From Synchiropus splendidus (lineage: Eukaryota; Chordata; Actinopteri; Syngnathiformes; Callionymidae), in the NCBI RefSeq assembly GCF_027744825.2, contig NC_071337.1, positions 12,277,031-12,341,030 on the forward strand: a DNA stretch of 64,000 bases, in the 5' to 3' direction. Positions within the stretch are counted from its first letter, which is position 1. Each line of letters opens with the position of its first letter. The position numbers and the translations under genes are program-made. Below the pieces are notes generated by a model, which did no database searches, was not told where the DNA came from, and saw only the letters and a program-made list of their open reading frames with translations. Positions 39,018 to 50,965 of this stretch are shown piece by piece.

Positions 39018-39026
39018 GCAACAGAG
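39014..39026 (+). CDS. trps1: trps1 CDS part 1: putative extended N-terminus (exon 2)
   Basis: ATG AGC AAC AGA G encodes M-S-N-R and the first base of the next codon, then splices (phase 1) to 53777. Together with exon 3 it would add 20 residues ahead of the canonical MVRKK methionine. Its support is the unbroken frame across two predicted introns. Against it are the weak start context and the preceding uORFs, which would favour later starts. TRPS1 is a nuclear repressor that binds GATA sites. Nothing in these residues suggests a known domain. Confidence 0.45.
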
Positions 39027-42000
39027 GTAAGTAAAGTGTAAATATATATCTTCAAAGTTTGGAAGCGACAATACTTTCATTGTTCTGTTGACCTCTCTTT
39101 TACTTTCAGATTTTTTTCACAATAATTGAATATAATAATTTAAGTTACAAAACAAATTGATTGAGCTGCAATTTAAAAATGTGATCATGTGAATCTGTTA
39201 AAAAAAAAAAAGCAATTCATAAACAAATGCTAAAAATAAGTAAATCAATTTATGAAACGTTATTACATGTAGTAAGTGACTGAAAGGGATGATATGTTGC
39301 ATTCAAGTTGCATGTTATAGAGATGAATTATTACAAAAAAGTACTTATTTTCATTCACTTTTCCAATCAAATTGATTTATGTTATTGAAAACACACAAAG
39401 GAAATGTTTACATGGGTCATTTGGGTTCTACTACAAACAGAATACCAACTACTCAAAGATGTTTTAACTGTCACTAAAATCCATTTAATTTTAGATTATA
39501 GACATTGCATCATTTTGTTAATTTTGTTTCAACAATTTATTATTTTTTTCTAATATGAATGAAAACTGTATCTTTCTCAAAGTTTCTCAAAACAAAAAAC
39601 AAATAGGAGATCAAGCACTTTTTTCTTTTCTTGTAGTTTATTATTCCATGGTGACATCTTACTTCCAAATGAAAGGACCTGAAATGTATATGTCCAAATT
39701 AGTTGAAAAGTTATCATCAATCCATTTTAAATCCACTACAACCTTAGCGCTTATTCTCAAAAAAAAGTTGCCCCTGTCACTTTTTTTCGTCAAAGCTCCA
39801 AAAAACTTTTTTAATGGGCAATTTTACAATATTTCTAGCGCTGTCACTGTTGGCTGGAAGCTGGTTGCTAAATCACATCTGGGATGTCGGCTGCTCTGCT
39901 GGCCGTGCACCTGTCACAGCATAGGACCCGTGTGCTGCGGACATTGTGAAATTTTAATGTTTGAGACAGTTCCCAGGGCTCAAGTGCAGACAGAGGAAGC
40001 ACAATACAGAGTGAAAGTCATGGGCTGGAATTAACTTCACAGGCATACTGGCGTGGCGCTTGGCAGTCGGACCAGACATTCATATAGCCATGCTGTTTTC
40101 TACTTATATTGAGGTATTTTCATGTGTGAAGAATGAGGTTTTCGTCTTCCGTGCAAATATTTTTACCACTTCAGCAAAAAGTGTAATTACGTACAGCACC
40201 TTAACAAGGAGTTTTAAGAAAACTAACAGACTGATTTTTATCTAGTATTTATGTTTTAGAGGTGTCACTTTAAATTAATTTCTTCAAAATTGTATTATTA
40301 TAAATATCATTATTTATTTATTTTTTTCTACATTTTGTTTTAAATTTATTTTGAAGTTAACAATTTTAAGTATAGCATTGCTCAAGTTGAGTAGAAAAAA
40401 AGAACATGCATTATCGTAATACACTTCTTATTCATAAGTGTATTAGCAGCATCACCTAGTTATTATAAGACTAATGTCTTGTCTTGTGACGCCTGTACTC
40501 TGAATTTGTCTCCAAAATTCCCTCTAAATTTGGCTGCAATTACTGCTTATTTACACTTGATACCAAGCCATTAGTTTATTAAGGGTTAATATGTTTCTTA
40601 ATATCAACTGTCACATCAAAAAAAAAAAAAAATCCTGAAGCACTAACTTCTATTCACACAGGGAGCCACAAATAAAAATTGATGTGCGGAACAGAATTCA
40701 GATTTAATGAAGAGTTTATAACTGAGTTATAACAAGAAGGTTAAAGACAATGCGGCTTCAGTCTGTTCTTAAAATATGTGTGTGTTTTAAACTAACCTCA
40801 CCCTCACCAGCTGAATAAAACAGCATGAATGTATGCAGCCCTCAGGCCTGACACTGTAGCGACAGTGCTGCTGTCACTGTTGTAAAAGTGGAACTCTGGG
40901 AAGCCTTTTGACTTCTGAGCTGTTGCACATTTGAGGTGGAACCTATCCATCCGTTTGTGAAAGAAATACTTGCACAAGCAAAAAGCTATCTTCGGCATTA
41001 TTTCTGTAGATTTGGGCTGTTACAGCTCAGCGTGTGGTTTTACTGGTATTGTTTGACTTAATTGGGTTTTTGTAGGGCTAAAAGTCTAGGAGCAGGGAAG
41101 CTTCCGCATCACAGAACCAGCTCGGGTTTCTGCGTCATTTCAACCCAGAATTCTTAAAATTTCTTGCCACTCAGCTTTATTTCATTGAGGAATTTTACAG
41201 CACATAACCACAACATTTCAGCGTGTTACTTTATCTGGAATATTTAAAGCCAATGTTAAGTTAAGCCTCACTCCTCCCTGCACAATATTACACACAGCAT
41301 TTTTGACAGATGTTTTATTACAAAGTTTTTCATAATACACATGTACGATTAGTACAAAGTTATACAAACTTCTACAAAGTTCACCCTGAAAGCGTAGAAC
41401 AAAAATCACTTGGACATTCTGAAGCTTGTGCCGCCAAAGCGATCGCCCTGTGGAGCTGTGCCGCTGTTCAAGTGTGTGTTTAGTTACATGATTAGGACAA
41501 GGTTTAACATATGCTAGTGGATGAGTCCTGTGTTGCACATGAGTGCGGGCATTTGTGTGCGCATGTTAGTGTATGGTTTTCATTATGCGGTGCAGTGGCT
41601 TTCCTTGGTGATGTTATTCAGCAGGGTGGACCTCTTTGAGCCGCTTGATGCTTTTAGCTGTGGTCTGCGTTTGTGTCTATGTGTGTGTGATTAGCTTTAT
41701 GTGCGTGCGCGCATGTTGATGTGCTTACATACACACAAATGCTATGCGTCCATGTTAACTTGATGTGCCTTTGAGGTGCAGGGCTAGAAATGTTGAGACA
41801 ATTCAGTTACTGTTTCACCACAGACGTCCAGTTTCAGTTTCAACTTTAGGATTGAAATTCAATATTTGCTTCACTGGTTTGGTCATCTGGAAAATAAGTT
41901 TTGATGCCAGATATTCGGAGTATCTTCCAATTTTAATGTTGAATCAGAAGGGTCCATTGATTTCCCTAAATGCTGGGGAACTGAATTGAATTAAACTCTG

Positions 42001-42954
42001 TATCCTCGTTCTTCTACTTATCTGCTGTTATTGGTTCAGTAGCCAGTAAAACACAGACTTAAAGTCTGCTTGGGAATGGCCGAGTGTGGAGCCAGTTTCA
42101 CCCTGAGAGATGCTTGAAGGGCTGGTTGATCTGAGCCACCCCTTGACAAACCCTTCATGTTGCTCCCTTGTGCCTGCAGACGTGGGGCCGTGATGCAGGA
42201 CTAATACGCTTAAGAGCTAATCGTTTCCTGCTGCTATTGTCCTTTAAAATAATTTGATTTTCATTTGCTTGTCTATTTGCTCTGTGTGTGTGCGCGCACC
42301 ATGTTTGTGTTCACCCCCGGCTGCAAAGCAATCACCTGACTTGACTTGACTTCTGTTTCATGGCGTAGAACGGCAGGGAGAGTTTTATCACAGTTACACC
42401 TATATTACAGTCACATCTTGAGGTGTGTCCAAACAAGGTACACAAATACTTAAAAAGAACATTCAGGGCCTCTCCGACAAAAAACTTCAGCTAGTGGATT
42501 AATTCTGATTAAGGACATGGAACAGCCCTAACTTATGTTAACACATTTTAAAGCAACAACAGACTCTTGTTGTCAGTTCACTGTAGTTTAAAAGGACAAA
42601 AAGTGCCCAGGTTCTGCCCAAGAGCACTGGTGGTCAAGTTAGACTATTCTGATACAGTGGAAGTTGTCTGAACTGTCCACCAATCCGAGTGAAGTGTGGT
42701 GTGGAGTGATGAGTGATTCCACTTCCACTTCCACGTCTTATACCGTCAAAGTCACCAAGTACTTCTAAAGTACTAAGAGCATTCATTAATCTTTTGTGGT
42801 GATTGAATCCTGATGAGGAACTTGCAAAGGTTTCTGACTGCTCACTAAAACTAGTGGTGCATGTTTCATTTTTAATTTAAATATCTTGTATGTTAGCAAA
42901 TGTTAGCTATTTTCTGTCTCTTTCTTTCCTGACAACTCTTGTTTTAATCATATT

Positions 42955-43081
42955 CAGGGTTCTATCCAGTGCTTTCGAGCCGTTGGGGTCCCATACACTG
43001 GGATTTTGACCTCCTACACTGAGTTATTCCTAGCTGCAAGGGATTTTTTCCCCTGTTTTTGTAGATATGTAGTGAACCCTG
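42955..43081. mobile_element. Short CAGGGTTC-ended non-autonomous element, copy A3
   Basis: Begins cagggttctatccagtgctt and ends tagtgaaccctg, giving matching inverted ends over a 127-base body. It contains ggtcccatacactgggatttt, parallel to gggcccacatactctggtttt in copy A2. No clear target duplication. Confidence 0.55.
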
Positions 43082-43489
43082 ACATTGGTTTCTCAAGTAA
43101 TGCATTTTTTTCACTAATTTATTTACCCTCAAAAGAAATGTATAAAAAAAATGGTTAAATCGCACAATTATCTGGATCCAAATTCACCCAATATTGAATC
43201 ATTTGTTCCTTATTCCATAAAACTTAAAAATGACATTCAAATCAATCCATCACTATTTTGACTACAGACAGACAAACCATCACTGTCACAAACTTAGCCT
43301 CCTTCCTAATAACCCAACACACTGGGCCTAAGGGTTGACTGGAAACAAACTAGCTGGCACTGATGTTTCTTAGATGTACCTTCTTTGCGCACTTTCAAAC
43401 TTGCACACACATTTTCACATTGACCTTTCTGTTTTGTATAGCTTACATCTTCAAGTTTTTGCACTTACCATTTTAGTTTATTGTTTATT

Positions 43490-43582
43490 TAAATTGTTTA
43501 ACTGGGGCAAGGACTTAAAGAATTTCACTTTTCATTGTACAGTGTACATTGTGCATGCGACAAATAAACATCTTGACTGAGA
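43490..43582 (+). repeat. Degraded LINE-like 3' end
   Basis: ggggcaaggacttaaagaa then tttcattgtacagtgtacattgtgcatgcgacaaataaacatcttgac resembles fish non-LTR 3' ends of the type '...tgtacatgtgacaataaaactcttgaa'. Only the tail is present. Confidence 0.5.
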
Positions 43583-43844
43583 CTAAGAAGTTCTTAATGA
43601 CGACGTCGCTCTTACTAGATTGATGGTGTGATGAGATGATTTAAAACCGTTCTAGTAGTAATGTAAACAAGTGATTGATGTTTGATTTGTCTGCATACAT
43701 TTCAGTGTTCTGTCCCTTGTAAAGTGACACAACTTCAGTGGACACAGTATTTTCGGTAGAGATAGCTAACTATTTCACAACATCAAGTTTCAACACTCTT
43801 GAGTTCTGTGCAATCTTAATTGTTTTGTGTTTTTCCAGACTTTG

Positions 43845-43861
43845 AAAAAAAAAAAAAAAAA
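43845..43861 (+). repeat. Poly(A) run
   Basis: About 17 consecutive A. No retroposon body was recognised next to it. Confidence 0.85.
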
Positions 43862-45514
43862 GGAAGTGCATATTCATTTGTATTTAAAATCGGCGCATGA
43901 CGCTTGAAGTTCCTTTTCATTGTCTGCATACTTCCCTCTGATGGAAATGTGAAGATTCGGTTTGAATGCTGTTCATTATTTCAGCTTTCATTGGCACATT
44001 TGATGCTCAGAAACAAGGATTGTTGTGCTTTAATATTCGAGCCTTCTGACTGTGAACCTTGTACATTTTTACCTCGTGTGTAAAAGCCTAACAAAAGCAG
44101 GAACAAGCGAAGGAAAGACGAAAAACAAATCACAGACTAGAACTCTTCAAAGGGTCTAATTAATGTGCCTTTTCAGGTGCGACAGAGGAAGATGATCATT
44201 GCTGATAAGGTTAATTATGTTCACTTTATTATGAACTAGAAACCAAGGAAAATGTGTCGTTTGCCTTTTACAGCGTGACTTAATATGGTACAGCAGCAGC
44301 TTTCAAGAAATATACCACATATTGAATATCCATTCTTCACACACAAAGTCCATTAATTACATTGTAAAAGCTTAATCAACGGCAAATGAGCATGCAGATT
44401 TTTAAAGATCCACAATGAAGCTCTACCTGTGTTGCTTTGATAATACAATTTTATGAACACACTATTGTTCCTGGGCCACTGTATATCACATCGTCCTCTG
44501 TCCCCAGCGGATTCAGAATGAAATTTAGTTTTTTTTTGCTCTAGAAATATTGAGTTTTGTTATGTGAACTATAAGCAAATGACAGTTATCTTTCCTTCCA
44601 AATCCATTAAAGATCCATATGAGCTACTCCCTGCTTCCACAATAAGTGACTAGCCCCCTACAAAGCTGCTTCTTCAGGATTTGTGTGCAAGACAATCTTT
44701 TCTGTGTGATTGTTCGGGTCTGTGCAGAATGGAGTGTGTGTTTTGCCTCGGATTGGCAGCAACTGTGCATTGTAACCAAGTGAACAAGTGTTAACAAGTG
44801 TCGTGCATTTGATTTAATCCATATGGTGGGGAAACATACAGCTGTGTGCTGCTGCTGGCTTGTCTGGAAAAAGGAAAAAAAAATAAACAAAAAAAAAGCA
44901 AGTTGCGGCTTGATCTAGTACAGTGCAGAAAGCGTTGCTTAGCTGTAATGCAGAAGTGTGAATGTGCATCAGATTTTTTTTTTCTTCTATTTGCAGCGTG
45001 TTCATGACAGAGAAAACTGGCTGACTCCTGTGAGAAGGTGTAGTGCAGCTCAGACAAAATAAAAGCAAATGCCACTGTTTCTGTTTGTTGAGAATTTGGT
45101 CTCGCTTTTTGACAACCGTTTTAAGTCAAAGAACCTGGACTTAATAGCTTCGGTTTCTAATATTAACAGTCACTCCAAGGACCAAAATTTGTAGGCTGAA
45201 TTTTAGAGGTTACTTTGTCCAAAGGCCATTACCCATTTCTGTGTGACAAACACGCCAGTTATTTGTCTTCAAGGACAAATATTTATGACCCGCATCTGTG
45301 TAACAATAAAATAATAATCGATATTTCCTGAAAATTGGCTCAAGTCAGCTCAGATTTTGTCAGAGGTTTCTCCTCTGCCAAAGGCATCATGACTGGGCAT
45401 AAGTCCACTCCTGTCTGAGGTCCTCTCTATTGCTGTTAATTTTCAAGCTTCCCCATTCCACTTTGAAGAGTCCACAGGACACCATGCTAGATAAAAGACT
45501 GCCCCAAGTGACAA

Positions 45515-45750
45515 AACTGTCACAGGAGTGGCCCTAGTATAGAGCCCTGAGGAACTCCATGTACAGTAATAAAGTTACAGAAGGAGCCTTGATGATTGGT
45601 CTGATCTAAACCAGTTCAGTGCAGACTGAAGTAGGTCCACTGAGTGATGGAGGAAAGATTGAATTGTTGTGGTCAACCAAATCAATCACGTCATTCAGCT
45701 CGAACAGAATCAGGAAACCATGTTGAGCTGAGCACTTTCTCTTCTGTGGA
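45515..45750 (+). repeat. Degraded dispersed fish repeat (gagccctgaggaactcc type)
   Basis: The order ggccctagtatagagccctgaggaactccatg, then tctaaaccagttcagtgcagac, then gtggtcaaccaaatcaatcacg...cagctcgaacagaatcagg follows a repeat spread through many teleost genomes, seen by pattern. It includes the segment that usually reads 'tggtcaac...tcgaacgcagct'. No intact protein frame remains, so the predicted frame at 45644-45925 is not a gene. Confidence 0.45.
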
Positions 45751-47134
45751 GGGCTTTAATATCGAATTAAAAAAGTTCCAGGGTGTTAAAACTGTCAGAG
45801 ATTTGCAGACACGCACTTTCCCCCAGAATTTTGGTAGTGTTACAGCATGCTTTTTGAGCAATCAGCCCACCTTAATCGTGATGCATATTCATCTTTCGTC
45901 TTTTGTGTGGACCAAAAAACAGTGATAGTCAAAAAGTCATGTTAATTTTTTGCTGCTCACTTTTTAATACCCGATGACTTTTTTTTTACTAAATAAATCA
46001 CCATTAGTGTTCAGTTTTTTCCTGACTACTTATGCAATGGCCCTGAAACAAAAAGAAGAAAAAAAAAGATACTTCCTAAAAAAGGAAGCTCAGCAAATGT
46101 GAGTGAGACCAAATACGAAACTGGCTACTATCTCATCTGTTAGAAGCTTGTTGTGTTGTTCAATGTTTATGTTATATCCAGCACACATGGTCTTTGATAC
46201 CAATTCCTGTTGAGTAAATTCAGCCGGAGGAGACTTGGGCGCCGCTCACAGTGCCGCTGCCAGGTAAACTGCACCGGCAGAGACACCCGAGACGATAAAG
46301 ACACAGCTGCTGGGTTTGAAAGATGACTTGTTGTTGGTGTTGCTGCTGCAAGTAGTCAGAACAGTTGGCTCTAGCAGCCAGAGAGCCTGGCAGTATCACT
46401 TTAAATTGCCAGAACAATAAAAAACAGAGTAGCTGGGGGCTGACAGATAGTTCCAACATTTTGCTGTTCTTGTAATCGGGCCCAGGTGTGCTCCCCCCCC
46501 TCTTCAAGTCTAATGCGTCCAAGTCTGTCATCGGACTGCAGTGCTTTCTGTCATATACTGCTGTATTTGTCCGCAAGATTAATGTCACATGCATGCTTTT
46601 AGACTAAACATTCAAGACATACCCAGTAAAGAGTGGGATCCAACCTTTGTGTTGATTTATTTTCTGCAACTGTTAACTTTGCTCTGTTTAAAACTTTAGT
46701 TTAGACCAGGACATTGGGCTATTATTAAACCGTATTAAAGGTTGTGTCAATATTGTAAATCATTAATTTTCCTTTCTTGCATGCTAATGTATATTTTCTA
46801 ATCCAAGGAATATGTATTATTCAAATATTTCTCCTTCAATATTTCTTTTTTATGAGTTTCTGCTTCTTTAAGGTCACCTTTTCAACCAGTGTGCTGTGCA
46901 TCGTGTGAAACTGTCAAACATCACCTAATTTATATTAAAACATTTGAAACGTTAGCTACATTTTTATTTAATTCATTTATTCACAAAAAAAAATCAACAA
47001 AGCACAATTGTGCTTCACTGTTATTATTCTGTTAAATCTTTAACTATGTCTCTTGAAGCTGTCACAGAACATTTTACAAAGTTCACAGACTTTCTTTGAA
47101 AAAACAAGAACCTATACACACATGGGCACATGTC

Positions 47135-47388
47135 CAGTGTTTCCACTACATGTTAACGAGTGTGGCGCAACACCGCGGCTTAAATAAGAGCCGCCGCGCC
47201 ATCAGAAAAAAATATATATTTTTAAAAATTTTCTCGCGGAGAAACCAGTTGGACGTACGAAGAGATGGACCGCTGCTGATTGGAGAGAGATTGAATTATC
47301 ATGATTTAAAAACTGTTTTTTTTTTATTGTCCCCATTGGTGGTGTGCCGCTCCAACCCGGGTTTCAAAAAGTCCTGGTGGAAACCCTG
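47135..47388. mobile_element. Non-autonomous DNA transposon, family B copy 2
   Basis: Inverted ends cagtgtttccact and ggtggaaaccctg. Its interior (acatgttaacgagtgtggcgcaac, cggcttaaataagagccgcc) parallels the copy at 26011 (gatgtgaatgagggtgacacacc, tggtttaaatacgagctgcc). Both copies are deleted and diverged. There is no transposase. Confidence 0.6.
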
Positions 47389-48298
47389 TTGTCGTGGACA
47401 CCAAAATGTTTTATTGACCCAATAGTTAATTGGTGTTTTAGTATGTGGTACAAGATGCTCAGATTCTGACATCAAGTTTTGTATCTTCTCCATGTTCTCA
47501 AGCCATGTCAGCTATATGAGCATGTGAGGTGATGGCACGCTGCCGCCTTCACCTTCCATCACCATTGCCTTTGAATTCCATGGATGATGGTTCAGAGTAA
47601 CCTCTCAACTCATACAAGTTGATCTTATTTGATCGTAGACACAGTAATGTGGGCAACACTGTCAAGATGAAAGTGTCTGAAGAAGCACAAATGGATTTAT
47701 GAGAGCACAGCTTCAGCTGCATTCTTCTTTCTACATCTGGCTTGTGGAGCGAAAATTCTCCTTCAAAGTTGCTGGAAAACATCACATCGGAATTCACTCC
47801 ATGCTTCATGATAAAGCAAAATTCTAAAGTTGGTCCCTTTCCACCATCCGCCTATTTTATTGGGATTGATATTGCCTTTGCGATTGTTGACGACTGGAGC
47901 CTGTATTAACTAGAATGGTGGTGGGATGACGTCTGTGGTCTTCCTTTGATCAGATACCTGAGTTATACTTGTTTATTGTGCAACAGTTCATTTCTTTTGC
48001 ACACATCTATAGCTGTAATTGTTTCTGAATTGTTTTTTTTTTCATCTTATTTTGTAGGAACCAACATGATTTGTAATTTGGTGTACATTCAAGCTTGCTT
48101 TTCATACTCAATTTAAAGCCACCTCTTTTGGAAAGTGGTAGTTACTGTTAGATATGGACGTACCTCACTTGTGCGTGCGTGCGTGTGTGTGTGTTCACTT
48201 AAGTGCTTGAACACGTGTGCGGTAATCTCCATGGCAGGTTTCTTGCCATTAGTGCAGTCCTGAACAAGGCAGCAATTCATTCAGCAGGTTTAACTGCT

Positions 48299-48302
48299 GT
48301 GT

Positions 48303-48335
<33 letters not shown>
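48299..48335. repeat. (TG)n microsatellite
   Basis: About 37 bases of TG with one TC interruption. The long plus-strand frame at 48303-48824 begins in this repeat and is a Val/Cys-rich artefact. Confidence 0.95.
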
Positions 48336-50888
48336 GATGTGAGTGTGCGTGCGCCAGATTGCATAGAGAATGATGGTGAAAGAGAAAATCTGTCTATGTG
48401 GTGTGTGTGGCTGTGTGGCAGGTTTCTAAATGCGGAGTGTGTGTTGTTTTTGGAGAATTGTTTCCGTGAGCCTGTCTGCACCATATGGCCCAATGTGGAA
48501 AAGGGCCCCTTCAGGGCTGTGTGCGCGTATATGTGTGTGTGTTTGCACGAAAGAATATGTGTATTTCTGTGTAAATATACGTGCACAGCAGTCTGGTCTG
48601 GCCAGAGTGAAGCTGTAAAAACAAAAGCATCAAAAAAAAAAAAAAATGGACCAGTGATGTCAACGCCATACCCCCCACACCCTGCCGCCCCCATTCCATC
48701 TTCACCACACCATCTCTCTCATTCTCTCTTTTGCTCACACATATTTTCTTTTTTATTCAAACCTCGCTATCTTTATTTTGGCAACATGGCACAATACTGG
48801 GGAGGATTGGTTGTGGTTCAGTAACTTTTGGATCTTATCACTGCTTCTTTGCTGACGACGGCTTAGGTTTGTCAACCCCCCAACTTTCAGCTATCACAGG
48901 ATGTGACCACTTTCTTCACAGGAAGCTAACTTGCAAACACTTCAAATACAAAGTTTTTTTTTTTTTTTATACAAATGAAGTTAGTGTACTTCCTTGTGTT
49001 CCTGTTGGTCTTATTTGGAGAGGGGACTGCATCTCACGGAACTGCACTGGTAATCTGCACATCAGTTTGCAAAGAACTGCAAGCAACATATGTAGGAGTT
49101 ATAGATGTTTTTTACATATTTATCTGCAACAGAAGAGGGTGTGGTCTTTACAGGTTTGGATGCAAGTTCTAGGTTCGAAGCCGAGAAAGGTAGCGGAAAG
49201 TGGTGACATATGACAATATAACAATGAAAACAAAGCGTCATGCTCGCTGAGGTGCTGGTCGTCATTGGTGTCTTAGGAACTGGTTTGGAAGAATTGAACA
49301 TCCCCTTTGCCAGCTGAGACATGCAGGTTCGCGTCACAGCTACCTAACCTCCCCTGCCTGGCAAGGTCTAGTTATTCTGGTTGCAGCAATTATCAATCAA
49401 AAATATTTTTTTGGGAACTGCCACACGGTTAGTGTCTACGAACTGGTCAATGTTGCCCAGATTCAGACACAGTGCTTATGGATGAAGGACATTTGAATCT
49501 ACAACAAGCTCAGCTTCTTTTAAATGCGGCATGTTAATAGGTTTTTCTCAGAGGCAGCATTCTTTTAATGTGTACGACATCTGAGCTTAAAGTTTTTTTC
49601 ATGGGAGCCAGTCACATCAATATACGTCGTATACGGTGGGTTACCAAAGCAAAAAATGCCTGGGCTATTTTCTCATCCTGGTCCAGCTGTGATTCGGGCT
49701 AATGGTCTAATTACCAACCATGTGTAGCCCTAATGTGTGTTACGTCATAAGACAGTCCACACACTCTACTGTCCTAGATAGCTTGACAGTCAGGCTATGA
49801 TTTTGATACAGTCCAAAGCCCCGCCCTCTTCCCATTCCCCACCAGAAAAGCCTGACTTCGACTGACATAACGTACATCACATAGCTTGAAAAAAAGCTGT
49901 ATACATCCATTTGTACAAAAATAGCTTTATTTAAACAGACCTCTTAGTCAAATAATAATTGTTAACAGAGATGAACTCAGTAACTCGACTCGAGAGATTT
50001 GGATAACCACTAGATTTCGCTGGTAAACAATCATGGCGCCTGTGATGGCCACGCCATGGCTTGGGCAGAGAGTTGGAAAATTGGCAAATTCATTTCATAT
50101 TCAGTGAAATTACTGGGCGGAAACACTCTTTTCATGATAACAAGTAGGATGACACTATGAGTAGGCCATGATACAGGCTGTGATGATCTCAGAAATTTAG
50201 GGCGTCCACTGAAAAAACAGGGCCAAATTCTCATGTTTTGTTGTTTAGGACAACAAAACAAAAAGCCTGTTAAAGATTCAATTTCAATCTCACCTGTAAA
50301 TTCTAAAATGATTGCATTGTTCACAATTCTTTAGAAATACATGAATAACAATAAACTTTTTTTTTTCAATTCTGTTGACCTAGAATGTCAATGAGATGCT
50401 TATTTGTCTAAAACACTAGCTAGTCTTCTGAACACTTTTTTCAAGACTTCAACAGTAACATCTCGGGAGATCAGCTTTGTGATGCTAAATTCCACTCAGC
50501 TTTATTGATGGCTGCGACCTGCCTGAAGTCAGCTGCTTGTTCTCCCGGTGTGAACTTGCCTGAATCTCCATGTCGCTTGCTCTCTCTGGTATCTTGATGT
50601 GTTCTGTGTTCTGCAGTGATCTCCAAACATTTACATTTCTGCTTTCAAGTGCTGTTTATACATGGCCCTTATCTGCTATCTAACACAGACGCTTGCACAT
50701 TTGGCCCGGGACGAACGGTGAATCAAACCTTTGGTCGCCCTGACAGCAACACCGTTGCTATGTCCATAATAGGACATAAGGAGAAAGACAGGGGAATAAG
50801 TGGCACACAACAAGAGGAGGTGAATGTGATTTGCCATCGCAGTCGTTTGTTACCTGTGGTGTTGTGGCCAATTATGGTCCATTTAGAG

Positions 50889-50965
50889 TAGACATGGGCA
50901 AAGTGCAGCCCGGCGCCAATTGTTGCCCTCTGCCTATATTTATGTAGCCCTCATGAAGTCAAATT
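50889..50965. repeat. Degraded hAT-like repeat end
   Basis: gacatgggcaaagtgcagcccggcgcc followed by gtagccctcatgaag resembles the vertebrate hAT repeats that read 'gacatgggcaaactncggcccg...ggccct'. Old and partial. Confidence 0.4.

Larger units (their letters stand above)
38587..39026 (+). other. trps1: trps1 exon 2: uORF-rich leader and first in-frame ATG (predicted)
   Basis: The 440-base exon lies between a strong acceptor (pyrimidine tract then ttttccag) and a consensus donor (AGAG|GTAAGT, intron starting at 39027). It holds six complete short ATG-initiated uORFs. Near its end is ATG AGC AAC AGA G (39014), whose frame continues through exon 3 into trps1. That frame is closed upstream by TGA at 38966-38968, so 39014 is the first in-frame start. 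The ATG context is weak (C at -3). In the usual TRPS1 description this exon would be 5' UTR, and coding use of its last 13 bases is an inference. Confidence 0.72.

Noticed and set aside
39555..40034. 159-codon plus-strand frame in intron 2
   Set aside because: No family resemblance, AT-rich intronic composition and no splice or start support.
48303..48824. 173-codon plus-strand open frame
   Set aside because: It starts inside a TG microsatellite (poly Val/Cys) and continues through low-complexity DNA with no recognisable domain.
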